Assembly: GCA_959603585.1 (NCBI GenBank)
Contig: CAUGYD010000002.1
Coordinates: 1 to 64,000, forward strand
Length of the DNA: 64,000 bases
Source of the DNA: Scatosoma sp900555925
Lineage (GTDB): Bacteria > Bacillota > Clostridia > Christensenellales > Borkfalkiaceae
Direction of reading: 5' to 3'
Both the position numbers and the translations under genes were made by a program. Of the stretch, positions 43,251-53,101 are shown piece after piece; position 1 is the stretch's first letter; each line of letters opens with the position of its first letter. Below the pieces are notes generated by a model. That model had not been told where the DNA came from. It worked only from the letters and a program-made list of their open reading frames with translations, and did no database searches.

Positions 43251-44567
43251 TTACTCCGTCGATACCGTTTTGCGTAAGATACGGTACGTCCAAAGCGGAT
43301 TTGTCTGCCCCGGATACAACTGCCCGAGCACAGTTTCAGTCATCGCACCGGTGATTGCCGCCTCGATCGTTCCGGAAGAGAGCGTATAGCCGTACGGATC
43401 ACGAATAAGGCATGTATTGTGACTGCTTTGGTAGTGCTCCGTATCGACCGCGTGCACGTTGGCGATCGTCGTCCATTGAATACCGTTTGCCGACCATTCT
43501 TCGCGCGCATAATCAAAAAATACGTCGCCGATTTCCGCATTTTCGCCTGCGGACTTATTTTCGACCCAAAATACAGGCGCCCCGTTTTGTCCGCCGTCGG
43601 TAATGCCGTAAATGCGCCCCGTCGCGGCGTCATACGCATAGTCGCCGTTGGTCACCACGGTGACCTGCGCAGCTTCTCCCGCAGTATTCGGGCGCGTTAC
43701 GCCCGTTACGTTCATCCTCTCGCAAAAATCTTCCCGTACGATGTTATTCAGGTCAGAAAAATCGTAGCGGGCGATCGAGGTCTGCGTTTCGTGGCTCCAG
43801 CTTCCTGCCGTTTCAAACGGTTTGATGGCCGAATAAAACATCAGCACCCGCCCCTTCCTGTCGAGGCTGATCATGGAAGCCTGCCCGTACCCCCACAAAT
43901 AGGAGGACAGCATGCTGTCGGGCATCCCGTCGGTCGTAAATTTCAGGAGAGGGTTGATATCCTTGCAGCGTTTCCACGGCCCTTCGGGCGTGTCTGCCAC
44001 GGCGAGGCAGATGTTGTTGAACTGATTGTCGCGCGTGCTGCACGCGAGGTACGCCATGAGATAGGAATAGGTGTGCCCGTTATACGCAAATTCGCCCTTG
44101 ATCACGTTCGGATCGCAGACCTGCTGCCCTTCGTAGGGATGGTTCGACGCGCCGTTTTTCGTGATCGGCGAAAGGACGTATTTCTTTTCGCTCCACCACC
44201 ACGCCCCGTCGACTTTGACGCCTTTGCGGAAAGCGATATAATCGGTGACCTGTTGGTTGCCCTGTTCATCCATCCAATTTTCGCCGAGGGTCTTGCCGAC
44301 TGTATAGCGGTTGGAGCAATAATAGGCGTAGCGCGTGTTTTCGTCTTCCTGAAAAATAGACGGTGCATAATTATAAATGCATATTTCCGGATCGGGCACG
44401 ACCGTGCCGTCTTCCAGAATGCGGTCTTCCGCCTCCCAAAACATATTTTCCGCAGACTCTTTTACATACCCCTCGGGAGCGCCGCCGCAGCCGACAAGTG
44501 CGGCCGACAGAGAAAACGCCGCCGCCAACGCCATCGTTATACCGATGATCCGCAAACTTCTTTTCAT
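43251..44567 (-). CDS. GH43-like beta-propeller lipoprotein, paralog 1 of 3
   Basis: 438 aa with lipobox ALVGC (Cys 27). The mature part starts GYVKESAENMFWEAEDR and runs through NYAPSIFQEDENTRYAYYCSNR, QVCDPNVIKGEF, AYLACSTRDNQ, GYGQASMISLDRKGRVLMFYS to WTYRILRKT. The alternation of short strands and repeated Asp-Pro/Glu motifs fits a five-bladed propeller as in GH43/GH32-type enzymes, but the standard catalytic triad is not clear. Membrane-attached outside the cell. It shares most segments with the next two genes. Confidence 0.65.
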   Translation of the reverse strand: MKRSLRIIGITMALAAAFSLSAALVGCGGAPEGYVKESAENMFWEAEDRILEDGTVVPDPEICIYNYAPSIFQEDENTRYAYYCSNRYTVGKTLGENWMDEQGNQQVTDYIAFRKGVKVDGAWWWSEKKYVLSPITKNGASNHPYEGQQVCDPNVIKGEFAYNGHTYSYLMAYLACSTRDNQFNNICLAVADTPEGPWKRCKDINPLLKFTTDGMPDSMLSSYLWGYGQASMISLDRKGRVLMFYSAIKPFETAGSWSHETQTSIARYDFSDLNNIVREDFCERMNVTGVTRPNTAGEAAQVTVVTNGDYAYDAATGRIYGITDGGQNGAPVFWVENKSAGENAEIGDVFFDYAREEWSANGIQWTTIANVHAVDTEHYQSSHNTCLIRDPYGYTLSSGTIEAAITGAMTETVLGQLYPGQTNPLWTYRILRKTVSTE

Positions 44568-44598
44568 TTTTCACCTCAATTTCTTTCGTCCGATATTT

Positions 44599-45924
44599 TC
44601 ATCCGATATCCAGCGCTTTACGCAGGATGCGGTATGTCCAGATATGCTGCGTCGCCGCGGGGAAGATTTGCTTATACCCTCCGTCCGGCAGCGCACCCGT
44701 AACGGCGAACTCCAGCTGTTTCCCGTCGGGGATATAGCCGTATGCGTCGCGTATGATACAGTTATTGTGCAGCCGCGAATACGTCCGCGGGTAATTCGCC
44801 TGCAGATGTGCGACCGTCGTCCAAGCGATATTTTCCTCTTTCCAACGCCCCGCGTAGTCGAAAAACACGTCGCCGACGTTCGGCGCAGCCTGCAAAGACC
44901 TGTTTTCGACGTAAGCGACAAACCCGCCGTCGCCGATCAGATAAATTCGGTTCGTCGACGGATCGAACGCATAATCGCCGTTCGTAAGGCTGCTGAGAGA
45001 AGTGCTGTCTGCATTCGTCAATCCGTCTGCGGAAATACCCCGCACGCTGCTTTTTATCTTCACATCATTCAGATCGGACAAATCAAAGCGGGTGACCGTC
45101 GTGTCCGTCGCGTGCCCCCACGCACCCGAACTCCGATACTGTACGGGGCAGATGGAGGAATAAAACATCAAAACATCTCCCTTTTTGTCAAGGTTGATCA
45201 TCGACGCCTGCCCGTAACCCCACAGATAGGTATTCTCTTTGATCAGATCGGGAACCCCGTCCGACGAATAACGGATGAGCGGATTGATGTCCTCGCACTT
45301 CTTCCATGGCCCGGCGGGCGAATTTGCCACCGCCAAACAGACATGGTTGTAAGTGTTATCGCGCGTGGCACAGGCAAGATATGCCATTAAGTAGGAATAC
45401 TGTTCTCCGTTGTAAAAAAACTCGCCCTTGACCACGTTCGGGTCGCAGACCTGTTCCCATTCCGTCAAGGAACCGGGGGTGGGCGACAGCACATATTCCT
45501 TTTCGCTCCAATACCATTCTCCGCCAACTCTGACGCCCTTGCGGTACGCGATATAATCGGTGATGGTGTTATCCCCGACTTCGTTGACAAAATCGGTATA
45601 GCTGCCCTGCTGATTTGGGCTGACGCCCGACCATTCGAATTGTTTTGTTTCGCCCGTAGAATAGCGGTTGGAGCAATAGTACACATGCCGCGTGTTTTCG
45701 TCTTCCTGCAAAACGGACGGACAGTAATTGTAGATCTGAATATCCGTATTTTGCAGAATAAAACCGTCGTCGGGCGTATCCTCGTTTTCCCAAAACATAT
45801 TTTCGCCGTATTCTTTCACGTAACCTTCGGGCGGAGCGGGAACTTTGCTCCCGCACGAGCAACAGGCGGCCCCGAAAACCACGCTAAAAAACAACGAAAC
45901 AATCTTTTTAGCTCTATTTCTCAT
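44599..45924 (-). CDS. GH43-like beta-propeller lipoprotein, paralog 2 of 3
   Basis: 441 aa. The signal peptide ends in a Cys-rich stretch (GAACCSC, Cys 21-24), so the exact lipidated Cys is uncertain. Shared family segments are GYVKEYGENMFWENED, NYCPSVLQEDENTRHVYYCSNR, EQVCDPNVVKGEFFYNGEQYSYLMAYLACATRDN, LWGYGQASMINLDKKGDVLMFYS and HIWTYRILRK. An extra SPTPGSLTEWEQ insert is shared with paralog 3 only. 31 bp from paralog 1, so cotranscribed. Confidence 0.65.
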   Translation of the reverse strand: MRNRAKKIVSLFFSVVFGAACCSCGSKVPAPPEGYVKEYGENMFWENEDTPDDGFILQNTDIQIYNYCPSVLQEDENTRHVYYCSNRYSTGETKQFEWSGVSPNQQGSYTDFVNEVGDNTITDYIAYRKGVRVGGEWYWSEKEYVLSPTPGSLTEWEQVCDPNVVKGEFFYNGEQYSYLMAYLACATRDNTYNHVCLAVANSPAGPWKKCEDINPLIRYSSDGVPDLIKENTYLWGYGQASMINLDKKGDVLMFYSSICPVQYRSSGAWGHATDTTVTRFDLSDLNDVKIKSSVRGISADGLTNADSTSLSSLTNGDYAFDPSTNRIYLIGDGGFVAYVENRSLQAAPNVGDVFFDYAGRWKEENIAWTTVAHLQANYPRTYSRLHNNCIIRDAYGYIPDGKQLEFAVTGALPDGGYKQIFPAATQHIWTYRILRKALDIG

Positions 45925-45954
45925 TACACCCTCTGTTATATCTGTACAAATCTC

Positions 45955-47400
45955 TTATGCGCCGAACGTTTTGCGCAAAATGCGATAGGTGTACAGCGGA
46001 TGACAGCCCGCAAAAACCAAATCGATGTCGGCTTCCGTCAGCGAACCGGTAAGCGCGACTTCAATGCTGCCTGCATCCGTCAGCCACCCGTATGCGTCGC
46101 GAATGATGCAGTTGTTGTGAAAACTCGTATAACTTTCCCCCGCCGGTTCGCCAAGCGGACTCGCCTGCACCCACCGCAGTCCGTTCGCAGTCCACGAATA
46201 CATCGGGTAGTCGCGGAACACGTCCCCCACCTGCGGCGAAGACGCTTTTGATTTATCGTTCGCGCAATACACGCCCTGCCCGCCGCTGTTTTCGAAAATC
46301 GCATAGAATATGCCGTTTTCGCCGTCGTAGGCATAATCACCGTTGGTCGTCGTGTGTGCCTGTTCCAAAACTTCGCCGTGGTACTCTTTCAATCCCGTAA
46401 CATCCATCCGCTGCGGCTCAAAATCCAAGCGGATATCGTTCAGATCGGAAAAATCGCCGCGCACGGCATAGGTGTAGGTCCCGCGGTACCAGGAACCGTT
46501 CCCGTAAAAAGGCTTGATGACGGAATACAGCAGCAAAATTTTCGACGATCTGTCGGTATTGATCATGGACGGCTGCCCGTATCCCCAATAAATTTCACCT
46601 CCGACCGTGATCTGCATATCTGCGGGAACGCGCGTTTCGTCGCCGTCGAAATATTCCGCCGCGGGGCCGTCATACCGTAAAAACGGGTTGATGTCTTCGC
46701 ATTTTTGCCACGGCCCCATCGGGTCGTTTGCCACGGCAAAACAGATGTGATTGTAATTATTGTCGCGCGTGGCGCAGGCGAGATACGCCATCAGGTAGGA
46801 ATATTCTTCCCCGTTATAAGTAAATTCGCCCGCGATGACGCACGGGTCGCACGTTTGTTCCCATTCCGTCAAAGAGCCGGGCGTCGGCCCGAGGACGTAT
46901 GTTTTCGGACCCCAATACCATGCCCCGTCCGAATACAAACCCTTGCGGCAGGCGATATAATCGGTGATGCGGTTATCGCCCAACTCGTCGGCATAATCGT
47001 AATACGTTCCTTGCTGGTTTGCGCTGACGCCGCTGTACGCAAATTCCTGTAGTTCACTTCCCGACGGGCGGTTGGAACAGTAATAGGCATACCGCATATA
47101 TTTGCCAACCTGCATCACCGACGGCGCGTAATTATAGATATACAGCTCCGGGTTTTGAAGAACGCCGCTCTCCGACGCCGTATCTCCGCTTTCCCAAAAC
47201 ATGTTTTCGCCGCTTTCTTTGACAAAACCCGCAGGGATCTCCGGTTCCTCCTCGGATGTTTCGGTATTGCCCGCGGAACCGCCGTGCCCCTCACCCGCAG
47301 TGTCTCCCGCCCCGGGCGGATCGTCGGCGAAAAGCCCGCAGCCCGCGGCAACGAATAAAAAAAGAAACACGAGCATCCAACATACAACTTTTTTCCCCAT
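45955..47400 (-). CDS. GH43-like beta-propeller lipoprotein, paralog 3 of 3
   Basis: 481 aa from MGKKVVCWML, chosen for AGGAGAGAG before it. Lipobox VAAGC gives Cys 21. A Gly/Glu/Pro-rich spacer of about 35 residues precedes GFVKESGENMFWESGD. The propeller segments NYAPSVMQVGKYMRYAYYCSNR, EQTCDPCVIAGEFTYNGEEYSYLMAYLACATRDN, YWGYGQPSMINTDRSSK and PLYTYRILRKTF match its two neighbours. It is the longest member and first of the three in transcription order. Confidence 0.65.
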   Translation of the reverse strand: MGKKVVCWMLVFLFLFVAAGCGLFADDPPGAGDTAGEGHGGSAGNTETSEEEPEIPAGFVKESGENMFWESGDTASESGVLQNPELYIYNYAPSVMQVGKYMRYAYYCSNRPSGSELQEFAYSGVSANQQGTYYDYADELGDNRITDYIACRKGLYSDGAWYWGPKTYVLGPTPGSLTEWEQTCDPCVIAGEFTYNGEEYSYLMAYLACATRDNNYNHICFAVANDPMGPWQKCEDINPFLRYDGPAAEYFDGDETRVPADMQITVGGEIYWGYGQPSMINTDRSSKILLLYSVIKPFYGNGSWYRGTYTYAVRGDFSDLNDIRLDFEPQRMDVTGLKEYHGEVLEQAHTTTNGDYAYDGENGIFYAIFENSGGQGVYCANDKSKASSPQVGDVFRDYPMYSWTANGLRWVQASPLGEPAGESYTSFHNNCIIRDAYGWLTDAGSIEVALTGSLTEADIDLVFAGCHPLYTYRILRKTFGA

Positions 47401-47492
47401 GCATCTCTCTCCTTTTCGAATTTTTGCCGACAAGAAATTATACCGCGCGGGGGAAAACGGCGGCAAGGCTGTCCCTGCCGCCGTCCCGCTCC

Positions 47493-48944
47493 TTATTTCC
47501 GCTTTTTTCTCGCCGCCGTGAGCGAAACCGAAACCGCCCCGGCTGCAAGGACAAGGCTACCCGCGCCGATAGCGCTGTTACAGCCGCCTTCGCCGCCGTC
47601 GTCCGTCGTTTCGCTTTGGTTTCCGTTGCTGCCGTCGTCCGCTCCGTCCGTCCCGGGTTCGGGACCGGAATCCGGTTCGGGCTGTTCCACATAGTCGGTA
47701 TGCCCGCATACGTCGCAGCCGCCGTCCCCGTTTGCATCCACGCACTTGCCCTCGCCGCAGACGGCGAGCCCGCAGGTATCGCAGAGCCCGTCTTTGTTGC
47801 CGATGGGCAGAACGTCGATGAACAAATGCGGCACAGCCGCAAAACAGCGGTCGCAATAACCGTCTCCGTTTGCGTCGGCATGCGATCCGCACGGCGTAGC
47901 TTCGATCGTTTCCATACGGAACGCTTCCGTCGTCGCTCCCGATTCATAATTCGGATCAAGCATGCACTGGTTTGCGCTCATTCCCGTGATCGCATCGTAC
48001 CACGTTTCTCCGCTCTCCTTCTGCGCGATCTGCGCTTTGCTCATATCCACGGCAGTGATCCATTCGCCGTCGACCAAGATCTCCACGTCGCCGACGTCCA
48101 GGCACATATTGGCGTAGTTCTGCGGTTCAAAGCGGATGAACACGAATTTCACCTGTGTCATATCCACTTGGGAATCTTTGACGAGTTTGTTCCCGTCTTT
48201 ATCCGTTTTGCCCGTATAAATGGTTAGATCTTCGAGGTCGTATTCGTCGACATAGTCGAAGATGTTTTGTTGTTCGTTTTTATCGTACAACGTATACCAC
48301 GTATCGCCGTTTGGCGTACTCTGCACATAGTCGGTAAGGTTGCCGAACGTCGTATCATCCAAATTGGCGGTGACATATGTATTCATCTGCCGCCCCATAC
48401 TGAAATACGGGATCTGATCGTTGATGAAGAACAGGGAAGACTGCATGTCGCCGTTTTGCTTGTTAAAGCTGACGCCGCCCGAATACGGCTTATCCATTTT
48501 CAGGACGATTTTATCCGTCGTTGCGCTCTTGACGCCGTACCCGATGGCGATATTGTTGTCCTGCGCGTTCGCATTCGCTTCGGGAAGTATGTTGCTTTTG
48601 ATACGGATGCGCATCGCTGATGCATTTGACCAGTCGGACACTTCCACCGCGAGATTAAGGTTGACGATCCCGGAAGGTTTTCCTTCGACCGACCACAGAT
48701 GTTTATAAAGCTGCACGCCCTGGGCGTTGACGACGCCCTTTTCGCTGCCCGTACCCAAAATATTTTGCACGCGCTGGTTTATTCCCGTGACGCGAACCCC
48801 TGCAAAGGGCGATGTTTCTTCGAGAACGGGATAGGTATATTCCTCCGCGCGGGCGGCGGTAAACCCCGCCCCGAAAACGGCAAACAACAGCGCGAACAGC
48901 AGCAGCGCAATGGATACCGTCCGCCCGAAAATTCGTTTTGTCAT
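47493..48944 (-). CDS. Anchored surface protein with dockerin-like CDxC repeats, paralog A
   Basis: 483 aa from MTKRIFGRTV, with GGAGG eight bases before the ATG. An N-terminal signal peptide ends near AARAEE. Residues about 35-335 form a beta-rich domain with FINDQIPYFSMGRQMN and FEPQNYANMCLDVGDVEI. Three Cys/Asp repeats follow (HADANGDGYCDRC, IGNKDGLCDTC, VDANGDGGCDVC), then a Pro/Asp/Gly spacer and a C-terminal membrane helix with RKKRK. The anchor and spacer place it on the cell surface. Role of the repeats is unknown; they could bind Ca2+ or a metal and a protein partner. Confidence 0.7.
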   Translation of the reverse strand: MTKRIFGRTVSIALLLFALLFAVFGAGFTAARAEEYTYPVLEETSPFAGVRVTGINQRVQNILGTGSEKGVVNAQGVQLYKHLWSVEGKPSGIVNLNLAVEVSDWSNASAMRIRIKSNILPEANANAQDNNIAIGYGVKSATTDKIVLKMDKPYSGGVSFNKQNGDMQSSLFFINDQIPYFSMGRQMNTYVTANLDDTTFGNLTDYVQSTPNGDTWYTLYDKNEQQNIFDYVDEYDLEDLTIYTGKTDKDGNKLVKDSQVDMTQVKFVFIRFEPQNYANMCLDVGDVEILVDGEWITAVDMSKAQIAQKESGETWYDAITGMSANQCMLDPNYESGATTEAFRMETIEATPCGSHADANGDGYCDRCFAAVPHLFIDVLPIGNKDGLCDTCGLAVCGEGKCVDANGDGGCDVCGHTDYVEQPEPDSGPEPGTDGADDGSNGNQSETTDDGGEGGCNSAIGAGSLVLAAGAVSVSLTAARKKRK

Positions 48945-48963
48945 CAATTTTTCCTCCGAAACT

Positions 48964-50223
48964 TTACTCTTTCCGTTTTTTCCGTAACATTGCGACTGCC
49001 GCTAAAACAGCCACGCCAGCAAGCACAAGGCTCCCCGCGCCTATCGCGATCGCCCCGCCGCAGCCGCCTTCACCGCCGTCATCCGCACTGCCTTGATTGC
49101 CGCCTTCATTCGTTCCGGGCTCGGGATCAGGCTCCGGTTCGGGCTGTTCCACATAGTCGGTATGCCCGCATACGTCACAGCCGCCGTCTCCGTTTGCGTC
49201 CACGCATTTGCCCTCGCCGCAGACGGCGAGCCCGCAGGTATCGCAGAGCCCGTCTTTGTTGCCGATGGGCAGAACGTCGATAAACATATGCGGCACGGCC
49301 GCAAAACAGCGGTCGCAGTAGCCGTCTCCGTTTGCATCGGCATGCGTTTCGCACGGCGTAGCTTCGATCAGTTCGACGCGGCAGCATTCGGTAGTGCACT
49401 GTTCCACGCACGGTTCAAGGATGCACTGATTCGCCGTCATGCCTTCCAGCGTTTGGGCCCACGTTTTATCCGCAGCTTTGGTAATCAGTTCCGCCTTGGA
49501 CGCATCAAATGCCTTCTGCCATACGCCGCCGACCTTCACTTCCACGTCGCCGATATCCAGGCACATACCGCCGTAATTCTGCGGTTCGAGAAGGATCGTC
49601 GCAAAGCGCACCTCCCCCGAGATCTCGCCGACGGCATCATTGCCGAGAGCGACGACGTTATTTTCCGCTTCACCATACCAACCGAACGATCCCTCGGCGA
49701 GGGGCGCCTGAATATAGCAGTTCATCTGCCGCCCCATGCTGAAAAACGGGATTTGATCGTTGATGTAAAACAATTGTGCGGCAACCGTTTCAGACTGCGT
49801 CATAAAGCGTAAGGAAGAGTATGGCTTGTTGATCTTGCGATAGAGTTTCCCGTCCGCAGCCCTGCCGACGAAGCCGATCGCCATATTGTTATCATGCGAG
49901 GTCGAAGGCGAATTGGGAAGCGCGTTGCTCTTGAAGCGGATGCGCATCTCCGTCGCTTTTGACCAGTCGGTCACCGAAAGCGCCATTTCCAGGGCGACCC
50001 TCGATGAAGGCTCTCCGCTTACGAACCAATCGTTCGTGTTCTTATAAAGCGGATCCGTCTGCACCGTCAGGCGCACCGCCGCAAAGGGTGAGGTTTCCCC
50101 ACAGGTATCGAAATGCGCCGTATACCCCGTATCGGCAGACACGCCGAAAGCGGACAGAGACAAGCCGATCAACAGCACGAGCGCCAAAAACGCCGCAGCA
50201 ACAAATTTTTTCGCGTGAGTCAT
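48964..50223 (-). CDS. Anchored surface protein with dockerin-like CDxC repeats, paralog B
   Basis: 419 aa. Signal peptide to about residue 30, then a shorter form of the beta-rich domain (FINDQIPFFSMGRQMN, LEPQNYGGMCLDIGDVEV). The repeat block (HADANGDGYCDRC to GHTDYVEQPEP) is nearly identical to paralog A, in DNA as well, and the protein ends with a membrane helix and RKKRKE. The ligand-binding domains differ more than the repeats, so the repeat block has been conserved or homogenised. It lies directly downstream of an ABC solute-binding protein gene. Confidence 0.7.
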   Translation of the reverse strand: MTHAKKFVAAAFLALVLLIGLSLSAFGVSADTGYTAHFDTCGETSPFAAVRLTVQTDPLYKNTNDWFVSGEPSSRVALEMALSVTDWSKATEMRIRFKSNALPNSPSTSHDNNMAIGFVGRAADGKLYRKINKPYSSLRFMTQSETVAAQLFYINDQIPFFSMGRQMNCYIQAPLAEGSFGWYGEAENNVVALGNDAVGEISGEVRFATILLEPQNYGGMCLDIGDVEVKVGGVWQKAFDASKAELITKAADKTWAQTLEGMTANQCILEPCVEQCTTECCRVELIEATPCETHADANGDGYCDRCFAAVPHMFIDVLPIGNKDGLCDTCGLAVCGEGKCVDANGDGGCDVCGHTDYVEQPEPEPDPEPGTNEGGNQGSADDGGEGGCGGAIAIGAGSLVLAGVAVLAAVAMLRKKRKE

Positions 50224-50229
50224 TGCCGT

Positions 50230-52140
50230 TTACCCCACGATGTCGTATTCGATATAGTAATTCAGATCGCCGCGCGCACCCCAGATATCGGTGTACGTTT
50301 TGCCGTTATGCTCCCAAGTCGCCCTGCCGCCTTCGGAAATTTCTTTTTTGACGTAATTCGGATCGTTCAGACCGTAGGCATGGTCGATGCCCATATCCGC
50401 CTTGCGCGCCTTGAAACGAGCCGTCATTGCTTCGTACAAAACGTCGTGGCCGATCTTATTCAGCGTTTGGATGCAATCGTCAAGATATGTCATCGACAGA
50501 TCATAGCTTCCCGCCGCGATGGTACCCGTGACCATGTCTGCCCAGCGCGCGCTCACCTTGGTATTGATGCTTACGAGCTCGGAATACGTCGTATTCACCC
50601 CGGCTGCCGCATAGTCGAAGGTAACGTCGATCAATCCGCCGCAGGCAGCGTAGGAAACCGAATACATGGAAAGCGGCTTTTTCAGATTGTTGATGTAGGC
50701 GCTTTCTTTATTGGTTTGCTGCACGCCCCAATTCAAAGAATTGATATACGAGGGACGGTACAGCAGCGTCCATTCCGCAACGCCCAGCCGATCGGCGGCT
50801 TCTTCGTCGCCCGAACCGAGCACATCGAGATAGTTCTGCGTGTAATGGTACTGCCCTTCCGCGTCGATATAATAGGTAACGTCATCCTTGCTCACGGTTT
50901 CGGCGAGGTCGGCATCGTAAACAGAGGTGATGTTGCCGTTTTCGTCGGCATTGCCGCGCACACCGTAAGCGCACAGCTCCTGTCCCTCGTCGCTCCACAG
51001 ATACGCCAGCGCGCGGATCGCCGCTTCGGGATCGGCGCACGTTTTGGGAATGCAGGTGACGAGGTATCCGGTGCCGGCGATGTCACCCAGATACGGATCT
51101 TCCCGCTCGTTGTTTTTGATGACGAAGGCGACGTACTCGACCGGATCGACAGAAGCATCGGTCGGATACCTGCCCGCCGCAAAGTAAGACGGGTAATTCT
51201 GCGGCGTGCCGCAGAACATGAACGCATCGCCGCGGGCGAGCACCGCGCCGACCTGTTCCGTAGTCGTGTTCGTAAGAACGGCCTGCGGAAGCATTTTGGG
51301 TTCGCCGGGGTGCAGCGTATCATTGTTGTACAGCGTATTCAGGAATTTGACGACCTGTTTGAATTGCTGCGTTTCCGCCCCGTCGACGTAATTCCCTTCC
51401 GCGTCCTCGTAACGCACGCCGAAATACTGGCACATCCATGCGACGCCCTGATAACTGGTCGAAGGCACGAACGGATCGAGCAGCATGCCATAGTACGACG
51501 CTTTCTGCTCCGCGGGTACAACATTGTTGTAAACCCAGCGAGCCGCCGTAACGGCACCCTCGGCGGAAGTGATGTCGTAATCGCAAATACCGTTTTTGTC
51601 GGCGTCGACTTCGGTCAGATCGTTGTCAATGACGTATTCCATATACGCCTCAAACCAATCCTTGCGGATGAGCATGCCGCCGTTAGTTTCGAGGGTCGTA
51701 TTTTCATCGGTCGTATAAAAATAATTGGGCAAGCCGTACAAATCCCCCTCGACGGCGAAATTATAACGGATGTCGTCTCCGACCGCGATCTCCACGCCGT
51801 ACTTTTCGCACAGCTCGTCAAGAGACCAAAGCTTGCCTTCCTGCGCGAGCTGTTTATAGCGGCTGTCCGACGCCGACATGGTCAGAATGTCGGGCAGATC
51901 GCCCGAAGAGATCATCAGCGAAAGGCGGTCCGTCGAGGAACTGACCGAGGTATCGAAAGTGATATCTAACCCTGTCTTCGTTTTAATTGCCTGCGAAACG
52001 ACGCTGTCCTCTCCTATGGAAATGTAATTGTCGGAATACCACGTCATACCGGATGCGGCACACCCGGCCAGCAGAGCCACCGAAGAACACGACAGCGCGG
52101 CTCCCACGGCGAGCGCCAAAATCTTTCTAAAAATTTTCAT
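50230..52140 (-). CDS. ABC importer solute-binding lipoprotein, LplA/YtcQ type
   Basis: 636 aa from MKIFRKILAL, with AGGAGAA before it. Lipobox LLAGC gives Cys 27. The mature part begins GMTWYSDNYISIGEDSVVSQAIKTKTGLDITFD. Segments such as GDLPDILTMSASDSRYKQLAQEGKLWSLDELCEKYG and a length above 500 are typical of the LplA group, which binds complex plant-cell-wall saccharides such as rhamnogalacturonan or xylan fragments. Encoded after its two permeases, an order opposite to the first importer in this window. Confidence 0.88.
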   Translation of the reverse strand: MKIFRKILALAVGAALSCSSVALLAGCAASGMTWYSDNYISIGEDSVVSQAIKTKTGLDITFDTSVSSSTDRLSLMISSGDLPDILTMSASDSRYKQLAQEGKLWSLDELCEKYGVEIAVGDDIRYNFAVEGDLYGLPNYFYTTDENTTLETNGGMLIRKDWFEAYMEYVIDNDLTEVDADKNGICDYDITSAEGAVTAARWVYNNVVPAEQKASYYGMLLDPFVPSTSYQGVAWMCQYFGVRYEDAEGNYVDGAETQQFKQVVKFLNTLYNNDTLHPGEPKMLPQAVLTNTTTEQVGAVLARGDAFMFCGTPQNYPSYFAAGRYPTDASVDPVEYVAFVIKNNEREDPYLGDIAGTGYLVTCIPKTCADPEAAIRALAYLWSDEGQELCAYGVRGNADENGNITSVYDADLAETVSKDDVTYYIDAEGQYHYTQNYLDVLGSGDEEAADRLGVAEWTLLYRPSYINSLNWGVQQTNKESAYINNLKKPLSMYSVSYAACGGLIDVTFDYAAAGVNTTYSELVSINTKVSARWADMVTGTIAAGSYDLSMTYLDDCIQTLNKIGHDVLYEAMTARFKARKADMGIDHAYGLNDPNYVKKEISEGGRATWEHNGKTYTDIWGARGDLNYYIEYDIVG

Positions 52141-52171
52141 GAATTTTCTCCTAATACATTTTCGATTTCCG

Positions 52172-53101
52172 TCAGCCTTTGAGCGAACCGACGTATAAGC
52201 CTTTGGTAAAGAACTTTTGCAGGAACGGGAAGGCAATGAACATCGGGATCGACGTCAGCATCATCGCCGCCAGCGAAATGGTACGCGTGGAAACATTGTC
52301 TTTGATGACCGTCGGAAGTCCGGTGGAAACCTCTGTTCCGCTCTCGTTGATGATCTTCTGCACGACGTATTGCAGAACATGCAGTTCCTCGCGGGTGGAA
52401 ACATAAATTTCCGACGTGAGGTAATCGTTCCAGTGCCCGATGAGCGACCACATGAACAGCGTGGCAAGCACGGGCAGCGAGCAAGGCAGCATGATGGTAG
52501 CATAAATGCGGAACTCGCTCGCACCGTCGACGACAGCCGCCTCGTGCAGTTCTTCGGGCGTGCTTTTGAAAAAGGCACGCACCAGGATCATGTTGTACAC
52601 ATTGTAGGCGCCGGGGATGATATACACCCAAAAGGTGTTCAGCAGCCCGATGGAGCGGCAGAGCAGATAATACGGGATCATGCCGCCCGCAAAGAACATC
52701 GTAAACAGGTTCAGGAAGTTGAACGCCTTTCTGAAATGCAGTTCCTTGCGACCCATGCCGTAAGCGACGAACGACGTGAACAATACGCTGAGGATGGGAC
52801 CCGTAAGGACGCGCAAGACCGAGATCAACAGCCCCTGCCAGATGCGCTCATCCGCCACGATCGCTCTGTAATTGGCGAACGTGAACACGCGCGGCCAAAA
52901 GATAACGCCGCCGCGCTCGTAGTCGGAACCGTTGTTCAAAGAGCCGACGATCGTATACCAGATCGGGAAAAAGGCGACAAAGGCGAATATGATCAGAAAC
53001 GCGATGATGATATAATCGCCGACGGTGTCTTTCCCCATCTTGTGCAGGCGCTTTTCCTTAGGCTTCGGCGCGGCGGCCTGCCCTTGAATTTTTTCTTCCA
53101 T
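52172..53101 (-). CDS. ABC sugar importer permease, YtcP/LplC type
   Basis: 309 aa, six membrane helices. Coupling motif EAAVVDGASEFRIYATIMLPCSLP lies near residues 185-208. The N-terminus is a basic cytoplasmic stretch (PKPKEKRLHKMGKD). Its ATG overlaps the stop of the preceding permease (TGATG). No ATPase gene nearby, so a shared ATPase is expected. Confidence 0.92.
   Translation of the reverse strand: MEEKIQGQAAAPKPKEKRLHKMGKDTVGDYIIIAFLIIFAFVAFFPIWYTIVGSLNNGSDYERGGVIFWPRVFTFANYRAIVADERIWQGLLISVLRVLTGPILSVLFTSFVAYGMGRKELHFRKAFNFLNLFTMFFAGGMIPYYLLCRSIGLLNTFWVYIIPGAYNVYNMILVRAFFKSTPEELHEAAVVDGASEFRIYATIMLPCSLPVLATLFMWSLIGHWNDYLTSEIYVSTREELHVLQYVVQKIINESGTEVSTGLPTVIKDNVSTRTISLAAMMLTSIPMFIAFPFLQKFFTKGLYVGSLKG

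Noticed and set aside
47690..49400. Cys/Asp repeats of the surface proteins as classical dockerins
   Set aside because: Classical type I dockerins have two about 22-residue segments with conserved Leu/Ile-Lys pairs and no CxxC pairs; the repeats here differ in spacing and carry cysteines.
50113..51969. Plus-strand open frame (618 codons) opposite the second solute-binding protein
   Set aside because: Antisense shadow caused by strong codon bias; no start signal, and the other strand is a clear LplA-type protein.
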